Shown: one piece after another, positions 19,514 through 26,811 of the stretch
How positions within the stretch are numbered: the first letter of the stretch is position 1
Layout of the letters: each line of letters starts with the position of its first letter
The notes under the pieces: generated by a model
Databases searched by the model: none
What the model was told of the DNA's origin: nothing
The model's input: the letters and a program-made list of their open reading frames with translations, nothing else
Assembly: GCA_030728545.1 (NCBI GenBank)
Contig: JANQZQ010000046.1
Span: 1 to 33,401 of the forward strand
Reading direction: 5' to 3'
Length of the DNA: 33,401 bases
Origin: Ilumatobacteraceae bacterium
GTDB lineage: Bacteria > Actinomycetota > Acidimicrobiia > Acidimicrobiales > Ilumatobacteraceae
Position numbers and translations under genes: made by a program

Positions 19514-20002
19514 ATGCGTGTAGACCAAGTCGGACCAAAACACGGAGCCCGTAAGTCGCGCAAGCGCGTCGGTCGTGGTATCGGTGGTAAGGGCGGCAAG
19601 ACCGCCGGTCGTGGTACCAAAGGTCAGTACGCCCGCAACACCGTGGCTCGCGGCTTTGAAGGTGGACAGATGCCACTCAAGCAGCGCGTGCCAAAGTTGA
19701 AGGGTTTCAACAACCCATTCCGCGTCGAATATCAAGCCATCAATCTCGACACACTCGAGGCAATGGGCGTGAGTGACATCTCGGCAGCACTGCTCATTGA
19801 AAAGGGTTTGATCAGCAAAGGCAACATGGTGAAGGTGCTCGGTCGTGGAAAAATCGGCAAGGCCTTGACCTTGTCGGTGCACGCCATCTCGACATCGGCC
19901 CAAGAGGCCATTACGGCTGCTGGGGGCACGATTACCATCCTGCCCAAGCCATTCCGTGGTGTTCGTCCGCCAGCCCGTGGCAGCCAGTACACCAACCGCT
20001 AG
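19514..20002 (+). CDS. rplO: Large-subunit ribosomal protein L15
   Basis: L15, 162 residues, a late 50S assembly protein. The Gly-rich N-terminal arm (KRVGRGIGGKGGKTAGRGTK), which threads through rRNA, and the globular part with GFEGGQMPLKQRVPKLKGF are clear. It is the last gene of the packed rplC-rplO run; secY follows after 30 bp. Confidence 0.98.
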   Translation: MRVDQVGPKHGARKSRKRVGRGIGGKGGKTAGRGTKGQYARNTVARGFEGGQMPLKQRVPKLKGFNNPFRVEYQAINLDTLEAMGVSDISAALLIEKGLISKGNMVKVLGRGKIGKALTLSVHAISTSAQEAITAAGGTITILPKPFRGVRPPARGSQYTNR

Positions 20003-20032
20003 TTTTCGCTTACCTAGAAGCAAAGCAGGACG

Positions 20033-21352
20033 ATGTTCTCCAAGATCAAGAGTCTTTTCACCGTTGCCGATTTGCGCAACAAGGTGCTGTTCACGCTCTT
20101 CATCTTCGCTGTGTACCGAATCGGTGTATCGCTTCGTGCTCCGGGGGTTGACGCCCAAGCAATCAGCCAGCTGCGCGAAGCGTCAGAGTCGCAGGGTGCA
20201 CTCGGGTTCTTGAACCTGTTTTCTGGTGGTGCCTTCGGCAGCTTCTCGATCTTCGCCCTCGGTGTCATGCCGTACATCACGGCGAGCATCATCATGCAGG
20301 TGCTCACGGTGGTCATCCCCAAGCTCGAGCAGTGGCAGCAAGAAGGCGCCACGGGTCAACGCAAGATCACGCAGTGGACTCGTTACGTTGCAGTCGCAAT
20401 CGCCACGTTGCAGGGTGCTGGCCTGACCTTCATTTTTGGTCAGGGCAATGGCTCGGCATTCTTTGGCGCCGCAGCAACCGTGCCCGACGTGGTGTTGCTT
20501 GATCCGTTCATGCCGCGCGCGTTGTTGGTGATTCCGTCGTTGGTGGCGGGCACCGTCATGATCATGTGGATGGGTGAATTGATCAGCCAGCGCGGCATCG
20601 GCAACGGCATGTCGATGATGATTTTCGCCTCCATTGTGAGTGATTTGCCCTACGGCTACTACTCATTGCTGCAAAGCAAAAAGACAGTCGTGTTCGTGGT
20701 GCTGGTGGGTGTCACCTTGTTGATTTTGGCGGCCGTGGTGCGAGTCGAGCTCGGCCAGCGTCGCATCCCGGTGCAGTTTGCCAAGCGCGTGGTTGGACGT
20801 CGCCAGTTCGGCGGCCAGAGCACCTACATCCCACTCAAGGTCAACCAGTCGGGTGTGATTCCGATTATTTTCGCTTCGTCGGTGTTGTTGTTGCCCGTGT
20901 TGTTGTCCAACATGTTGGGCAGTGCAGAGGGCTGGCGTGGGGCAGTGGCCCGCTTCGTTGATCGCTATTTGATCAACAGCCAAAACTTGTTGTACATCAC
21001 CATCTTTTTTGGAATGATTATTGCGTTCGCCTACTTCTATAACTCGATTGCCTTTGATCCGATTCGCCAAGCCGACCAGTTGCGCAAGCAGGGCGGTTTC
21101 ATCCCGGGAATCCGTCCAGGTCAACAGACCGAGGCATTTCTCGGCAAGACGGTCAATCGCATCACGCTGCCAGGTGCACTCTTTGTGGCGTTCATCGCCA
21201 TCACGCCCTACATCATCTTGTGGGTTGGCGATGTGCAGAGCTTCCCATTCGCTGGCACGACTGTGCTTATTGCAGTGGGTGTCGCCCTTGAACTCATGCG
21301 TCAGATCGATAGCCAGCTGATGCAACGCGACTATCAGGGTTTCCTGAAGTGA
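20033..21352 (+). CDS. secY: Preprotein translocase channel subunit SecY
   Basis: SecY, 439 residues, the membrane channel of the Sec pathway. About ten hydrophobic segments are visible, starting with VLFTLFIFAVYRIGVSL near residue 20. The cytoplasmic loop RRIPVQFAKRVVGR and the TYIPLKVNQSGVIPIIFASS segment are conserved, as is the end LMQRDYQGFLK. It follows rplO after 30 bp with a GCAGGA site. Its TGA overlaps the GTG start of adk. Confidence 0.99.
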   Translation: MFSKIKSLFTVADLRNKVLFTLFIFAVYRIGVSLRAPGVDAQAISQLREASESQGALGFLNLFSGGAFGSFSIFALGVMPYITASIIMQVLTVVIPKLEQWQQEGATGQRKITQWTRYVAVAIATLQGAGLTFIFGQGNGSAFFGAAATVPDVVLLDPFMPRALLVIPSLVAGTVMIMWMGELISQRGIGNGMSMMIFASIVSDLPYGYYSLLQSKKTVVFVVLVGVTLLILAAVVRVELGQRRIPVQFAKRVVGRRQFGGQSTYIPLKVNQSGVIPIIFASSVLLLPVLLSNMLGSAEGWRGAVARFVDRYLINSQNLLYITIFFGMIIAFAYFYNSIAFDPIRQADQLRKQGGFIPGIRPGQQTEAFLGKTVNRITLPGALFVAFIAITPYIILWVGDVQSFPFAGTTVLIAVGVALELMRQIDSQLMQRDYQGFLK

Positions 21353-21960
21353 CGCTTCGGCTGGTCCTACTTGGCCGGCAAGGTTCGGGTAAAGGAACGC
21401 AAGGTGCCCGCCTCGCGACCCACTACGGAATTGCTCACATCAGCACCGGTGAAATGTTGCGCAACGCCATCCGTAACGCCACACCATTGGGCAAGGTGGT
21501 CAAACAGGTGCTTGACGAAGGTCGACTTGTCGATGACGAATTAATGGAGAGCCTGGTGCAAGGGCGTCTCGGCGAAACCGATGCGCGAACCCGGGGATAC
21601 TTACTCGACGGCTTTCCCCGCACATTGCCCCAAGCCCAGGCACTTGATGACATCGCTCGGGTGCGCCCGATCAACATTGTGGTCGACCTCGAGGTGCCCC
21701 GCGAGCTGGTGATTGAGCGCTTGAACGCACGCCGTGAGGCCGAACAGCGCACCGATGACTCGCCCGAGGCAGTGGAGCAGCGATTGGCCCTCTATGAAGA
21801 GCAAACCGCGCCGTTGATTGCCCACTATCGCAGCCAAGGTGTCTTGGCAGTAGTGGATGGCGTGGGCTCACCAGACGAGGTCTTTGGCCGCTTACTTGCC
21901 GCCATTGTTGCCACCACCGGCTTGAGCGGCCCGGGTGGTGACGGGCTTGCATCCCGATAG
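21349..21960 (+). CDS. adk: Adenylate kinase, short-LID type
   Basis: Adenylate kinase, 203 residues, interconverts ATP + AMP and 2 ADP. It starts with GTG, overlapping the secY stop (GTGA). The P-loop is GRQGSGKGT at 9-17; Gln11 stands where most bacteria, including E. coli (Pro9), have Pro. AMP-binding STGEMLR and DGFPRT are normal. The LID is short (RREAEQRTDDSPEAVEQRL), as in other actinobacteria. The tail beyond residue 185 is Gly-rich. Unlike many actinobacteria, no map gene follows; infA begins after 38 bp. Confidence 0.97.
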   Translation: MTLRLVLLGRQGSGKGTQGARLATHYGIAHISTGEMLRNAIRNATPLGKVVKQVLDEGRLVDDELMESLVQGRLGETDARTRGYLLDGFPRTLPQAQALDDIARVRPINIVVDLEVPRELVIERLNARREAEQRTDDSPEAVEQRLALYEEQTAPLIAHYRSQGVLAVVDGVGSPDEVFGRLLAAIVATTGLSGPGGDGLASR

Positions 21961-21971
21961 TGTCTTGAGTC

Positions 21972-22001
21972 GCCCTGCGGGGCCCGAAGGAGTCAGTTCT
22001 G
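21972..22001 (+). promoter_or_regulatory. Hairpin, Shine-Dalgarno sequence and CTG start of infA
   Basis: GCCC (21972-21975) can pair with GGGC (21980-21983), a short stem that ends three bases before AAGGAG at 21987-21992. Six bases later comes CTG at 21999-22001. No ATG, GTG or TTG exists in this frame between the upstream stop TGA (21966-21968) and GTG 22026. The Shine-Dalgarno spacing selects the CTG as the initiation codon. Confidence 0.75.
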
Positions 22002-22223
22002 GCAAAGAATAAAGAAGATGCAATCGTGCTGGAAGGCACGATTACCGAGTCGTTGCCCAACGCAATGTTTCGGGTGGAGCTTTCCAACGGGCGTTTCGTT
22101 TTGGCGCACATCTCGGGAAAGATGCGGGTGAATTACATCCGAATCAATCCAGGAGACCGAGTACAAGTCGAGTTGTCACCGTATGACCTCACCCGAGGTC
22201 GTATTACATTCCGTTTCAAATAA
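21999..22223 (+). CDS. infA: Translation initiation factor IF-1, CTG start
   Basis: IF-1, 74 residues, binds the 30S A site during initiation with IF-2 and IF-3. The OB-fold core ITESLPNAMFRVELSNGRFV and LAHISGKMRVNYIRI to SPYDLTRGRITFRFK is unmistakable. The codons after CTG read AKNKEDAIVLEG, matching the family start MAK-x-DAI-x-x-EG, so coding clearly extends back to the CTG. GTG at 22026 would remove nine conserved residues. AAGGAG lies six bases before the CTG. A rare initiation codon on an initiation factor gene invites the idea of autoregulation, as known for infC with its AUU start, but that is inference. Confidence 0.9.
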   Translation: MAKNKEDAIVLEGTITESLPNAMFRVELSNGRFVLAHISGKMRVNYIRINPGDRVQVELSPYDLTRGRITFRFK

Positions 22224-22236
22224 GAGAGAGAACATC

Positions 22237-22350
22237 GTGAAGGTTCGGACAAGCGTCAAAAAGATGTGCGAAAAGTGCAACGTCATTCGTCGTCATGGTC
22301 GCATCATGGTGATTTGTGAAAACCCCCGCCACAAGCAGCGCCAGGGTTAA
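22237..22350 (+). CDS. rpmJ: Large-subunit ribosomal protein L36, zinc-binding type
   Basis: L36, 37 residues, the smallest 50S protein. It starts with GTG (MKVRTSVKKMCEKCNVIRRH) and ends NPRHKQRQG. Cys11, Cys14, Cys27 and His32 form the usual zinc ribbon. GAGAGAG precedes the start. It lies 13 bases after infA and 14 bases before rpsM, its standard place in the alpha operon region. Confidence 0.96.
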   Translation: MKVRTSVKKMCEKCNVIRRHGRIMVICENPRHKQRQG

Positions 22351-22364
22351 GAGAGCTTCGCATC

Positions 22365-22745
22365 ATGGCACGTATCTCCGGAGTTGACATCCCACGCGAA
22401 AAGCGCATCACCATCGCGCTCACCTACATTCACGGCATCGGTCGTCAGACCTCGGCCAAGATGTGCACCGATTTGGACATCGCTCCGAGCTCGCGCGTGC
22501 GTGACCTCACCGATTCCGAGATCAACAAGATTCGTGTCTACATCGAAAACAATTTGAAGGTCGAAGGTGACCGTCGCCGCGACGTGCAGCAAGACATCAA
22601 GCGCAAAATTGAAACAGGTTCTTACCAAGGCACCCGCCACCGCAAGGGTCTTCCCGTGCGTGGCCAGCGCACCCACACCAATGCCCGCACTCGCAAGGGC
22701 CCGAAAAAGACCGTCGCCAACAAGAAAGCCGCAGTGAGGAAGTAA
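22365..22745 (+). CDS. rpsM: Small-subunit ribosomal protein S13
   Basis: S13, 126 residues, contacts the P-site tRNA and the 50S subunit. MARISGVDIPREKRITIALT, the helix-hairpin-helix segment THIHGIG-like YIHGIGRQTS, and the basic tail RGQRTHTNARTRKGPKKT are typical. The rpsK start codon follows the stop directly (TAAATG), so the two are probably translated as a pair. Confidence 0.98.
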   Translation: MARISGVDIPREKRITIALTYIHGIGRQTSAKMCTDLDIAPSSRVRDLTDSEINKIRVYIENNLKVEGDRRRDVQQDIKRKIETGSYQGTRHRKGLPVRGQRTHTNARTRKGPKKTVANKKAAVRK

Positions 22746-23231
22746 ATGTCAGACGTATCCGCAACACCCGCAACAACACCGGCACCCGCAGCTCCGGCTG
22801 CAGCCGCCACACCAGCGGCAACACCGCCAGCCGCACCAGAAGCCGCCGCTGCGCCACGCAAGTCGCGCAAGCGCGAGAAGCGCAACGTCAGCACTGGCGT
22901 GGTGCACATCAAGAGCACCTTCAACAACACCATCGTGTCCATCACCGATGCATCGGGCAATGTCATTGCCTGGGCATCGTCGGGCGGTGTTGGGTTCTCG
23001 GGTTCGCGCAAGTCCACCCCGTTTGCAGCGCAGATGGCTGCTGAAAAAGCTGGCCGTGCCGCAATGGAAATGGGTTTGCGTCGCGCCGAAGTGTTGGTGA
23101 AAGGCCCAGGCTCGGGTCGCGACACGGCGTTGCGTTCGATTCAGAACCTTGGCATCGAAGTGACCGGTATCAAAGACGTAAGCCCAGTGCCGCACAACGG
23201 CTGCCGCTTGCCGAAGAGGAAGCGTCCGTAA
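22746..23231 (+). CDS. rpsK: Small-subunit ribosomal protein S11 with Ala/Pro-rich N-terminus
   Basis: S11, 161 residues against about 130 in most bacteria. Residues 6-37 are a low-complexity stretch in which 31 of 32 residues are Ala, Pro or Thr. The normal S11 core starts at about 45 with RNVSTGVVHIKSTFNNTIV and ends with DVSPVPHNGCRLPKRKRP. S11 forms the platform near the E site and the anti-Shine-Dalgarno region. No internal start with a Shine-Dalgarno site would remove the extension, and the ATG directly follows the rpsM stop. Confidence 0.96.
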   Translation: MSDVSATPATTPAPAAPAAAATPAATPPAAPEAAAAPRKSRKREKRNVSTGVVHIKSTFNNTIVSITDASGNVIAWASSGGVGFSGSRKSTPFAAQMAAEKAGRAAMEMGLRRAEVLVKGPGSGRDTALRSIQNLGIEVTGIKDVSPVPHNGCRLPKRKRP

Positions 23232-23233
23232 CC

Positions 23234-23851
23234 ATGGCTCGTTACACAGGTCCCAAAGTTCGCATCTCGCGTCGTCTTGGCGTCAACATCTTTGAAAATG
23301 CCAAAGGCACCAAAGCCCTTGAGCGCCGGCCGTTTCCACCAGGCGCCCACGGCCGTACCCGTCGTCGCTCGAGCGATGGCGAATACCTCAGTCAGTTGCA
23401 AGAAAAGCAGAAGGCCAAATACATCTACGGTGTGCTTGAGCGTCAGTTCCGCAACATCTTTGACGAAGCCGTGCGCCGCAGTGGCCCAACTGGTGAAAAC
23501 ATCCTTCGTCTTCTTGAATTGCGTTTGGACAACGTGGTGTATCGCGCCGGCTGGGCAGCCACACGCCCGCAAGCCCGCCAATTCGTGAGCCACGGGCTTG
23601 TGAAAATCGACGGCAAACGCGTGAACATTCCTTCGTACACCCTCGCCAAGGGCGAAGTGGTGAGCCTGTCAGACAAGGCTCGCAACATGATCATCATCCA
23701 GCACAACATTGACACGCATGGTCGCACACCAGTGGCGTGGCTTGATGCGCAGGACGGTGGCAAGGCAGTTTCCGTACGCGAATTGCCGACGCGTGAACAA
23801 ATCGATGTTCCTGTCAAGGAACAACTCATCGTTGAGCTCTACTCGAAGTAA
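23234..23851 (+). CDS. rpsD: Small-subunit ribosomal protein S4
   Basis: S4, 205 residues, a primary 16S rRNA binder. It opens MARYTGPKVRISRRLG and contains ERRPFPPGAHG and the S4 RNA-binding domain (LRLDNVVYRAGWAATRPQA, GLVKIDGKRVNIPS). It lacks the N-terminal zinc cysteines, so it is the zinc-free form, unlike S14 and L36 here. In E. coli S4 represses the alpha operon. It begins two bases after rpsK. Confidence 0.98.
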   Translation: MARYTGPKVRISRRLGVNIFENAKGTKALERRPFPPGAHGRTRRRSSDGEYLSQLQEKQKAKYIYGVLERQFRNIFDEAVRRSGPTGENILRLLELRLDNVVYRAGWAATRPQARQFVSHGLVKIDGKRVNIPSYTLAKGEVVSLSDKARNMIIIQHNIDTHGRTPVAWLDAQDGGKAVSVRELPTREQIDVPVKEQLIVELYSK

Positions 23852-23879
23852 CCCCTAACTACAGCCAGGAGATACCACC

Positions 23880-24812
23880 ATGCTTGTTATTCAGCGCCCA
23901 AGTGTTTCAGCAATCAGTGAGGCCACCGACAACCGTCAAAAGTTTTCGGTCTCACCACTCGAGCCAGGGCTCGGGCACACCATCGGCAACTCGTTGCGCC
24001 GCATGTTGCTTTCCTCAATTCCAGGTGCAGCAGTAACTTCTGTCAAGTTTGACAAGGCTCTTCATGAGTTCACCACCATCGAGGGCATCACCGAAGACGT
24101 CACCGAAATCATCCTCAACCTGAAAGACATCGTTGTGAAGAGCGATGTCGACGACGTCGTGTCGGTGCAAGTCGATGTGACCGGCCCAATCGAACTCACC
24201 GCTGGCGACATTGCGTTGCCTGCTGGGGTGGAATTCATTAACGGCAAGCAGCACATCGCCACTTTGTCGGCCAAGGGCCACCTTTCGGTGGTGCTCACCA
24301 TCGAGCGCGGCAAGGGTTATGTCGGCAGCGATCGCGACTCTGGTCGCAAGACCATCGGCGTGATTCCGGTCGACGCGTTGTTCTCGCCGGTTCGTCGCGT
24401 GACTTTCGAAGTCGAGCCAACCCGTGTGGCACAGTCAACGAACTTTGACAACCTGATTCTCGACATCGAAACCGACGGGTCGATCACACCATCTGAGGCA
24501 TTGGCATCTGCCGGCGCCACGTTGCGCAACCTGCTCGATCTCGTGGCATCACTCAGTGATGCACCAGTTGCTATCGAGCTCGGCGAGTCGACACTCAGCG
24601 GTTCGGGTTCACCTGAACTCGATATGCCAATCGAAGACTTGTTGCTCTCACAGCGTCCACACAACTGCTTGAAGCGCGCCCAGGTCAACACGATCGGTGA
24701 CCTCGTGATTCGTTCAGAAGAAGAGTTGATGGGTCTGCCGAACTTTGGCGCCCAAAGCATCAACGAAGTGAAGGCCAAGCTCGACGAGCGAGGGCTCGCA
24801 CTGCGCGTCTAA
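23880..24812 (+). CDS. rpoA: RNA polymerase alpha subunit
   Basis: Alpha subunit, 310 residues. The N-terminal assembly domain (about 1-230) includes LGHTIGNSLRRMLLSSIPGAAV and the C-terminal domain (about 250-310) includes RPHNCLKRAQVNTIGDL and LPNFGAQSINEVKAKL. Arg259, Asn262 and Cys263 match E. coli Arg265, Asn268 and Cys269, of which the first two contact UP-element DNA. It has a clear CAGGAG site and lies 28 bp after rpsD. Confidence 0.99.
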   Translation: MLVIQRPSVSAISEATDNRQKFSVSPLEPGLGHTIGNSLRRMLLSSIPGAAVTSVKFDKALHEFTTIEGITEDVTEIILNLKDIVVKSDVDDVVSVQVDVTGPIELTAGDIALPAGVEFINGKQHIATLSAKGHLSVVLTIERGKGYVGSDRDSGRKTIGVIPVDALFSPVRRVTFEVEPTRVAQSTNFDNLILDIETDGSITPSEALASAGATLRNLLDLVASLSDAPVAIELGESTLSGSGSPELDMPIEDLLLSQRPHNCLKRAQVNTIGDLVIRSEEELMGLPNFGAQSINEVKAKLDERGLALRV

Positions 24813-24843
24813 CGCGTAGCCGACACGAAGGGAATCAAGAACG

Positions 24844-25212
24844 ATGCCACAACCACGCCGTAGTAAAAAGTTTGGTGGATCAGCCGCCCATCAACGGTTG
24901 ATGCTTGCCAACTTGGCAGCGTCACTGTTTGCTGCCGAGGGCATCGAGACCACCGAGGCCAAGGCCAAGGCCTTGCGTCCGATTGCCGAGCGTCTCATCT
25001 CTAAGGCCAAAAAAGCCCAGACGGGTGACGCAGCAGCGCTGCACAAGATCCGCCAAATTCAGGCGTATCTCAACGACAAAGAAATGACCAACAAACTCGT
25101 GAAGAACGTTGCCCCTCGCTACATGGAGCGCAACGGCGGATGCGTGCGCATCTTGAAACTTGGCGAGCGCAATGGTGACCGCGCCCCAATGGCGCGCATC
25201 GAACTGGTCTAA
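24844..25212 (+). CDS. rplQ: Large-subunit ribosomal protein L17
   Basis: L17, 122 residues, near the tunnel exit. MPQPRRSKKFGGSAAHQRLMLANLAASL, in the actinobacterial form, is followed by a variable middle and the conserved end GGCVRILKLGERNGDRAPMA. A GAAGGGAA site lies upstream. It is the usual partner of rpoA and ends the alpha-operon block; truA follows 23 bp later. Confidence 0.97.
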   Translation: MPQPRRSKKFGGSAAHQRLMLANLAASLFAAEGIETTEAKAKALRPIAERLISKAKKAQTGDAAALHKIRQIQAYLNDKEMTNKLVKNVAPRYMERNGGCVRILKLGERNGDRAPMARIELV

Positions 25213-25235
25213 GTACCGGTACAACACAGTTCGCC

Positions 25236-26021
25236 ATGAGCGCTGCCACGCAGCGCACTGCACGGTTGGTCATTGCCTATGACGGCAGCGCGTTCCACGG
25301 GTTTGCCCCCAACCCTGATGTGTCGACTGTCGACGGTGCGTTGACCAAGGCACTCGAAACAATCACGCAAACCAAAGTGCAGTTAGTGGCCGCTGGTCGC
25401 ACCGACACAGGTGTGCATGCGCGCGGCCAAGTGGTGAGCGTGGTGTTGCCAAGTCGCACGAAGATTGACGGGCTTGCCAAGAAGATCAACTCGTTGTGTG
25501 GGCCGCAGATTGCAGTGCGCGATGCACAGTGGGTAGATGCCTCGTTTCACGCTCGGTTCTCGGCAATCTGGCGCCACTATCGATACACGATTCTCAACAC
25601 GCCGGCACCAGACCCCTTCTCGGCAACGACCGCTTGGCACGTGTATCAGCCGTTGGAGATTCGACCGATGCAGTTGGCAAGCGACGCAGTGATGGGCGAG
25701 CGCGACTTCTCGGCTTTTTGTCGCAAGCCCAGCCCCGACGATGCTGACGACAAGCGCCAGGTGACCATGGTTCGGTTCGTCATGCAAGCCGCCTGGAAGC
25801 GTCTTGATGAGCACGTCACTTTTGATGTGCGCGCCAATGCTTTTTGTCATCAGATGGTGCGTTCGTTGGTGGGAACTTTTGTTGACATCGGGTTGGGCCG
25901 TCGCCCACCGAGTGACATGATGGCGCTCATTCGTTCGGGCAGTCGTGAGGATGCGTCGCAACTAGCGCCACCACATGGCTTGTGTTTGTGGGAAGTCGGT
26001 TATCCGACGACGAGCGAGTAG
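25236..26021 (+). CDS. truA: tRNA pseudouridine(38-40) synthase
   Basis: TruA, 261 residues, makes pseudouridine at positions 38-40 of the tRNA anticodon arm. The catalytic Asp57 lies in AGRTDTGVHARGQ. YDGSAFHGFAPNP near the start is the actinobacterial variant of YDGTxFHGWQ. WRHYRYTILN, FSAFCR and the FCHQMVRSLVGT motif are also present. It often sits next to rplQ in actinobacteria. No strong Shine-Dalgarno sequence is seen before the ATG. Confidence 0.96.
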   Translation: MSAATQRTARLVIAYDGSAFHGFAPNPDVSTVDGALTKALETITQTKVQLVAAGRTDTGVHARGQVVSVVLPSRTKIDGLAKKINSLCGPQIAVRDAQWVDASFHARFSAIWRHYRYTILNTPAPDPFSATTAWHVYQPLEIRPMQLASDAVMGERDFSAFCRKPSPDDADDKRQVTMVRFVMQAAWKRLDEHVTFDVRANAFCHQMVRSLVGTFVDIGLGRRPPSDMMALIRSGSREDASQLAPPHGLCLWEVGYPTTSE

Positions 26022-26027
26022 CAACCT

Positions 26028-26753
26028 GTGGTTGACAATGCGCGCCCGCCAAAAAACTTGAGCCTGGTTTCGGTTGTGGTGCCGACATATAACCGCGCGC
26101 AACTCTTGCCGCGAGCGTTGCAGTCGGCATTGAGCCAAACCCATGCCTCGCTGGAAATCATCGTGGTGGATGATGGCTCGACCGACTCAACGCGCGAGGT
26201 GGTCAGCCGCATTGCTGCGGTCGATGCACGCGTGCGCTACGTGTATCAGGCCAATCAGGGTTTGGCGAGTGCACGCAACACCGGCATTGCCACCGCGCAA
26301 GGTGACTACGTGACGTTTTTGGATTCAGACGACGAGTTTTGTGCCGACCATATTGCACTGCGTGCCGAGCACTTAGATGAGCACCCGGCAACGATGATGG
26401 TGCATGGCGGCCTTGAGGTGGTCAACGGCAGCTGGATGGTGCCCGACTATTACCGGCCAGGCGAACTGGTCGATGTGCGTGAATGTGCTGTAGGCGCGAC
26501 CTTCTTTTTTCGCCGCTCAATCGTGGCCACGGTAGGGGGGTTCGTGCACCGCACCTATGGCGAAGACACCGAGTTTTTTGAGCGGGCCACGGCACGGGTG
26601 GTGGTGGCCCGGGTGCCATGGCCGACGTATCGCTATTACCGCGATACGCCCGACAGCATCGTGACCAAAGAGCTCGGCACAGCTAACGGCACAGCCACGG
26701 GTAATGGCACAGCTAACGGCACAGCCACAGGCGGGAATCCGCCAGGACAGTAG
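26028..26753 (+). CDS. Family 2 glycosyltransferase, substrate unknown
   Basis: A 241-residue GT-A fold glycosyltransferase. SVVVPTYNRAQLLPRALQS opens the nucleotide-sugar binding half; VVDDGSTD holds the Asp pair at 48-49, and LDSDDEF holds the metal-binding DxD-type motif (99-102). GEDTEFF near 180 is a plausible acceptor/base region. There is no membrane helix, so it should be cytoplasmic. It starts with GTG six bases after the truA stop; the start is uncertain. The last 20 or so residues are a Gly/Thr/Asn/Ala repeat made by a 30-bp tandem duplication. The sugar and acceptor cannot be told from sequence; a role in surface glycan synthesis is the usual one for the family. Confidence 0.85.
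   Translation: MVDNARPPKNLSLVSVVVPTYNRAQLLPRALQSALSQTHASLEIIVVDDGSTDSTREVVSRIAAVDARVRYVYQANQGLASARNTGIATAQGDYVTFLDSDDEFCADHIALRAEHLDEHPATMMVHGGLEVVNGSWMVPDYYRPGELVDVRECAVGATFFFRRSIVATVGGFVHRTYGEDTEFFERATARVVVARVPWPTYRYYRDTPDSIVTKELGTANGTATGNGTANGTATGGNPPGQ
26676..26730 (+). repeat. 30-bp tandem repeat at the end of the glycosyltransferase gene
   Basis: A unit starting GGCACAGCTAACGGCACAGC at 26676 recurs in phase at 26706. The two copies differ at only one base over the first 25. Each copy also holds a shorter internal GGCACAG repeat. In frame it encodes two runs of Gly-Thr-Ala-Asn-Gly-Thr-Ala-Thr-Gly. It is probably a replication-slippage expansion at the 3' end of the gene. Confidence 0.85.
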
Positions 26754-26786
26754 TCGGCACGTAATCGGCACGTGTTCGGCACGTGT
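26754..26786 (+). repeat. Three 11-bp direct repeats upstream of rplM
   Basis: TCGGCACGT occurs at 26754, 26765 and 26776, exactly 11 bp apart; the two-base linkers are AA, GT and GT. It begins in the base after the glycosyltransferase stop codon. The spacing is close to one helical turn, so the repeats would face the same side of the DNA. They may be binding sites for a regulator of rplM-rpsI, or a further product of the GGCAC-type repeat expansion just upstream. Confidence 0.7.
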
Positions 26787-26787
26787 G

Positions 26788-26811
26788 ACGGGCGCAAAAT
26801 GCCCGTATCCT
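26788..26811 (+). promoter_or_regulatory. Hairpin and possible -10 box upstream of rplM
   Basis: ACGGGC at 26788-26793 pairs perfectly with GCCCGT at 26801-26806 around GCAAAAT. TATCCT at 26806-26811 overlaps its right edge and fits the TAnnnT form of an actinobacterial -10 box. The best -35-like match is GTGACG at 26785-26790, but the spacing is only 15 bp. The element could be a terminator for the glycosyltransferase transcript, a promoter for rplM, or both. Confidence 0.35.

Noticed and set aside
20663..21325. 220-codon minus-strand frame opposite secY
   Set aside because: Its composition mirrors hydrophobic codons of SecY and it has no family match that I can see.
22754..22862. Frameshift or sequencing error at the rpsK N-terminus
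   Set aside because: The frame is intact from the ATG directly after the rpsM stop into the S11 core, so the Ala/Pro/Thr arm is read as genuine coding sequence.
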